Assembly (NCBI GenBank): GCA_030549335.1
Contig: CM060188.1
Coordinates: 12,568,501 to 12,632,500, forward strand
From: Pontederia crassipes
Taxonomy: Eukaryota; Streptophyta; Magnoliopsida; Commelinales; Pontederiaceae
Reading direction: 5' to 3'
Length of the DNA stretch: 64,000 nt
Under the pieces are notes generated by a model that searched no databases, was not told the origin of the DNA, and was given only the letters and a program-made list of their open reading frames with translations. The position numbers and the translations under genes are program-made. Below are positions 60,101-64,000 of the stretch, piece after piece (position 1 is the stretch's first letter; each line of letters starts with the position of its first letter).

Positions 60101-61839
60101 TTCATCAAACTAAAAAAAATGACAAAAGAAGAAAACTATTTACATGAGTTTATTAATGTAACCAGAAAAGTGTTAGGATTTCTGCTAATAACAAATGGAA
60201 AAATTTAAGACACACAAAATTTTATTAAATGAGAACAAAAAAAAGTACAATTAGAATTCCTTTTTGTTCCGATCGTAGAGAGTTTATATAAACACTCCTT
60301 TATAACCGGACTCCGCAGTGTGAGAATACTTTTTTACTTCAGAATCTCTTGGATTAGATAAATTTTCAACTGGGGCAAAATTTAAGATATTATTAAAAAA
60401 AATAAAAAAAAATTAGGATTAAAAAATAGGAGAAAAAAGTGGGAAGAATGCAGAAAAAAGGTGGAAATTGACAATCACTAAAATAAAACAAATTGATCCG
60501 GAGATGAAAGTAATTGGGTCATTGAGTAGTATTTAAGTATTTCAGATGAGCAAAAAACAAATCACATTTTTTGCTAGTGATTTTTCGATACTTAAAAATA
60601 ATCTTTAAAGGCTTCTTTTTTTAGGACCTACATTTTCTTCATTCTCTATTTATGAAAATATGGTAATTTCTTATTCTACAATTTGTGAAAAATAATATAT
60701 TACGGTTCAACATCATCATTTATATATACTAAAAAAATGTTTTTTGGGGTAATATTTATTTACATGACCTACATTTTTATATATATAAAAAGGTTTTGTG
60801 ATTGCACCGGTATATAACCACTCTTAAGATTGTTAACAAATACTTCAACAGATTTATCCTAACTTGGGCTAAAACTTGATTAATCGGTTTCATTAGGAGG
60901 TGCATCTTCGAAACACCTCAATCCCCCCACCTTTATATGAAACGTTGAGATCCCTCAACATCATCATCAACAACAATCACAACACAACATTGCAGCAAAC
61001 ATCAACAAGAACATCCTCTGCAAGTGCATGCATGCATTTTTACTCGCACAGAGTTCCTGAATCTGCCATACAAAGGTGCGTTTCATTCTTTTCTTCCTCA
61101 ACACCCCACCACAAAAAAGATAAGATGCGTTTCTCTTCCCAATCTTGAACTGAAAACTAATTTATTACGACACTAAAACTGACTCTCTCTCTCTCTCTCT
61201 CTCTTGTAAGAACATCAGCTGCAGTTACGTACTCGTGTTATAAACTTTTAAGAAGCACTCCATTAACTGTGGTATTAAGCATCGAGTAGTACTTACTGTT
61301 AGCTCCAGTAGTAAGTTTTTTTTTTTGAAAAAATAAACTTTTTACTTCTAAGACTCCAGAACCGGTTTTGTTATTTTATTTTCAGATTAGAAAGTAAAAT
61401 ATGGAAATGATATGAAGTGAACCGAAGGGTTAAAAATGAGAATCATAGTTAAAGTGAGGATAATTAGAATTCGTCAAAGATTAAAACATCTATATAAATA
61501 AATTATGTATAGTTATTATAGATATCATCTTAAAAATAAGAACCATATTTTTTTTCGTTGGTATTCAATATCGAATAAATTATATATGTGTATATATTTA
61601 TGTATTACTATTCATTTTAATATATTTTTTCATAGAACAAAATAAGAATATTTAATAAAAGAAACTGAAAATTATGTTCCCAATTGGTAAGTTTACGTCC
61701 TGTTCATATATAAACTCCATCGGTCATGTCCTTAGCTTTTTTTATTCGAGTTGCATCCTTAGATACCTTCTCCAATCCGGCGCCACGTTCTCTCGTCGGC
61801 CGCGAGGAGGTCGTGGTGGTGGCCGCAGAGAACGCGGTG
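57147..61839. other. AT-rich spacer upstream of the pectin acetylesterase gene
   Basis: No gene is supported before 61840. A segment at about 59030-59400 ending GGATCGGAACACCTCTA resembles an old hAT-type end. From about 60940 to 61075 the sequence is unusually CA-rich on the plus strand and ends in CAAAGGTGCG, which could be a non-coding first exon of the downstream gene; that is a guess. A CT microsatellite lies at 61183-61204. Confidence 0.4.
61183..61204. repeat. (CT)n microsatellite
   Basis: An uninterrupted CT run of about 22 bases, upstream of the pectin acetylesterase gene. CT runs are frequent in plant promoters and leaders. Confidence 0.9.
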
Positions 61840-63945
61840 ATGAGGAACGCTGTCTGGCTTCTCGCTGCGGTGCTTCTTGTGGATTGGGCTCATGGCTTCG
61901 AGTGGTGGAATGCCAGTGAGTTGGTCGCCGTGGCGCAAGTCCGGCAAGACACAGGCAGCGGCGCGCGTCCCCTGTATGTGCCCCTCACCCTCATACGCTC
62001 AGCAGCTTCCAAGGGGGCTCGTAAGTGTCTCCTAACACTGCATCATGCTTCGACGAAGCAACATTGTGAATGCCTGATCATTAGGACTTCGCGCGTTCTT
62101 AATTGTTCTTGCTGTCATTGTTATTTCTCTCTCTTGCCTCTCACCGATGTCTCCTGTATGCCGAGGGCGTTGTTATTTGAAAGCTCTGAAAAATTGCATC
62201 TTCAGATGGTTTTTACTTCGATCTTATGATTTTATGTTTATGCTGAACTGTCTCGTAAAGAGTAACAATCAGAGTTACAAATCATTATAGTTTCTGTTCT
62301 TTTTCCATTCAGAATACATTGCTCGTACAGAAAAAATCCTTAATTTCTTACTAATCGAAGTAACAATCATAAAACGATAAATCTTGGCTGTTGTTACATC
62401 TGATTCAAGAAACGATTTCAATGAAAAATAAAAGAAAGAAACATGCATTTAGTGAGGTTGTGTTCTCAGAAGAAAAAAAAGAAAACACTAAAGCATTAAA
62501 AACTTTAATATTCAATATATTCTATTCTGGTAGAGTGGGTTGAAGTTGGAATGTGCGCTCAATTTCATTTGCAATTGTTTTGCGACTGCACACCATTCCA
62601 GTTTGAAATTGTGGAGCACTTGGATGATTAAACCGTTTCAGCGTGCTACATATGTTGGTCTTCTTTGCAATTGCCTTTTCCCATCGACCTCTGCAGGGGA
62701 TATCATCCGTGATCCAATATCATTTCTGAACTGAACGCTTCTGTGATGAATTCAGTATGTCTGGATGGAAGCTTACCTGCATATCACTTGCATCGTGGAC
62801 ATGGATCTGGGGCAACCAACTGGATCGTCAGTTTAGAGGTAAGAACCTCAGGTTTTCATCATCATGAAATCTTAATTTTCTTCTCTCTCTTCTTTTTGGT
62901 GGGTGGGCGTACACACCATTGCCTATCATGATAACAAAGGAGCTGCAAGCTCGACCAAATCTTTTGATGTTAACCAGGGAGGAGGCTGGTGTAACGACAT
63001 CAGAACATGTGTTTTCCGCAAGAGGACTCGTCGTGGTTCGTCGCACCTCATGGAACAGAAATTAGAATTTTCTGGGATACTTAGTGACAAACCTGATGAA
63101 AATCCAGGTTCCTCCTTGGGCTGCATGCCTCCATTGCCTTATGCATACATTTTTATTCTAAGATATTGATTGAGAAGCTTTATTATAGCTTTTTTAGTTC
63201 TGAATTCCACCTTTCTATTATGTGCAGATTTTTATAACTGGAACAGAGTTAAGATTCGTTATTGTGATGGCGCATCATTTACCGGTGAAGGTCGTCATAT
63301 GGTTAGTTCAATAGTTACTTTTGCTTGTTTATTATCTTCAAGCACGAGGAACCATTTAGCACATTCCATTTGTGCATAGTTTCATGATATTTGGGCTTGC
63401 TAAATGTGTTTGCTAAGCATGATATATGAATTGTTCTATATGGTGAAATAGTTTGCCTTCAGTTCAGATTATTAAGGAAGATCAAAGGAGCTCATCAGTC
63501 ATAACTAGAATAAATGTTTGTCTTTTTAGTAAAACTTGCATCGTAGAACATTGCTTTAGCCACCCATGTCTTCATCGTAGGCCTGAATTTGACTTGGAAA
63601 CTTTTACTCAGGAAATAATTTTGATAAACTGTTAGTCGACAATAATTTTGATTATTGGAATCTTTAGGCAACAGGACTTTATTTTCGAGGGCAGCGCATC
63701 TGGCAAGCTGCTATTGAAGAGCTAATGTCACTTGGGATGCGTGATGCCAAGCAGGTATTTTACTTGCAGAACATACCTTTAGTCGATGTTTGTGATGTTC
63801 ATGATGATTCCATGCCTTAGGCTCTCCTGGCTGGATGTTCTGCTGGTGGTCTGGCAACCATACACCACTGTGATGATTTTCGATCATTATTTCCAAGGAA
63901 TACCAAAGTAAAGTGCCTTGCTGATGCTGGACTGTTTCTTGATGC
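61840..63945 (+). CDS. Pectin acetylesterase, CE13 family (5' part; 3' end off the window)
   Basis: Six coding exons are readable in phase: 61840-62020, 62756-62838, 62978-63107, 63228-63301, 63668-63754 and 63821-63945, about 226 aa. The start at 61840 gives a typical signal peptide, [19 protein letters not shown]; an in-frame ATG at 61726 would put a long unlikely tail before it. Hallmarks follow: [70 protein letters not shown] and [19 protein letters not shown] with the likely nucleophile Ser192. Enzymes of this family remove acetyl groups from pectin in the cell wall. The family is usually about 400 aa, so the remaining acid and base residues lie beyond the right edge, after a GTAAG donor at 63946. 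One extra small exon between 63302 and 63667 cannot be excluded. Confidence 0.92.
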
Positions 63946-64000
63946 GTAAGTATTTCTATCTCTTAACAATTAGATAGATTGTTGGTTCATGAAGCTTTCT

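Noticed and set aside
61726..61839. Longer N-terminus for the pectin acetylesterase from an upstream in-frame ATG
   Set aside because: The added residues are Arg/Glu/Val-rich and precede a perfect signal peptide that starts at 61840.

Overview
This window reads as nuclear DNA of a flowering plant. The genes have many short exons, GT-AG introns, plant-type protein families (POL/PLL phosphatase, pectin acetylesterase, isoprenylated HMA protein) and large AT-rich, transposon-filled spacers. A non-grass monocot is my guess from overall character only; nothing here proves it.

Genes, left to right: (1) the 5' three exons of LTV1, a 40S ribosome biogenesis factor, on the minus strand and running off the left edge; (2) a small HMA-domain protein with a CaaX box, plus strand, 5771-6390; (3) a complete POLTERGEIST-type protein phosphatase 2C, minus strand, 7747-14355, 4 coding exons, about 956 aa; (4) a decayed cyclophilin gene, plus strand, about 45063-47232; (5) a complete HAD-family pyrimidine 5'-nucleotidase-like gene, minus strand, 48798-50510, 7 coding exons, 292 aa; (6) a possible unidentified two-exon coding remnant at 52066-52392; (7) the first six coding exons of a pectin acetylesterase (CE13), plus strand, from 61840 to beyond the right edge. 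The intact genes show no obvious functional link.

Between 16.4 and 44.9 kb, and again from 52.4 to 61.8 kb, the window is almost entirely mobile-element and AT-rich spacer DNA. The main structures are: three members of one fold-back, Mutator-like family (1154-2159 inside an LTV1 intron, a composite copy at 21133-22338, and 55747-56625), two of them with 9-bp target duplications; a 10.8-kb MULE (34071-44858) whose FAR1-like transposase pseudogene is split by a 3.5-kb TG...CA insertion with a perfect 5-bp duplication, itself carrying a LINE reverse-transcriptase fragment; a nearly identical 2.08-kb tandem duplication at 24110-27985 with one 292-bp deletion; two GC-rich terminal-inverted-repeat elements (16405-17438 and 23251-24340); and a 5'-truncated LINE-type insertion in the phosphatase intron with a perfect 18-bp target duplication.

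I found no rRNA or tRNA gene, no CRISPR array and no convincing viral sequence. The most unusual material is the architecture of the nested and fold-back elements. I see no clear evidence of a wholly new biological system.
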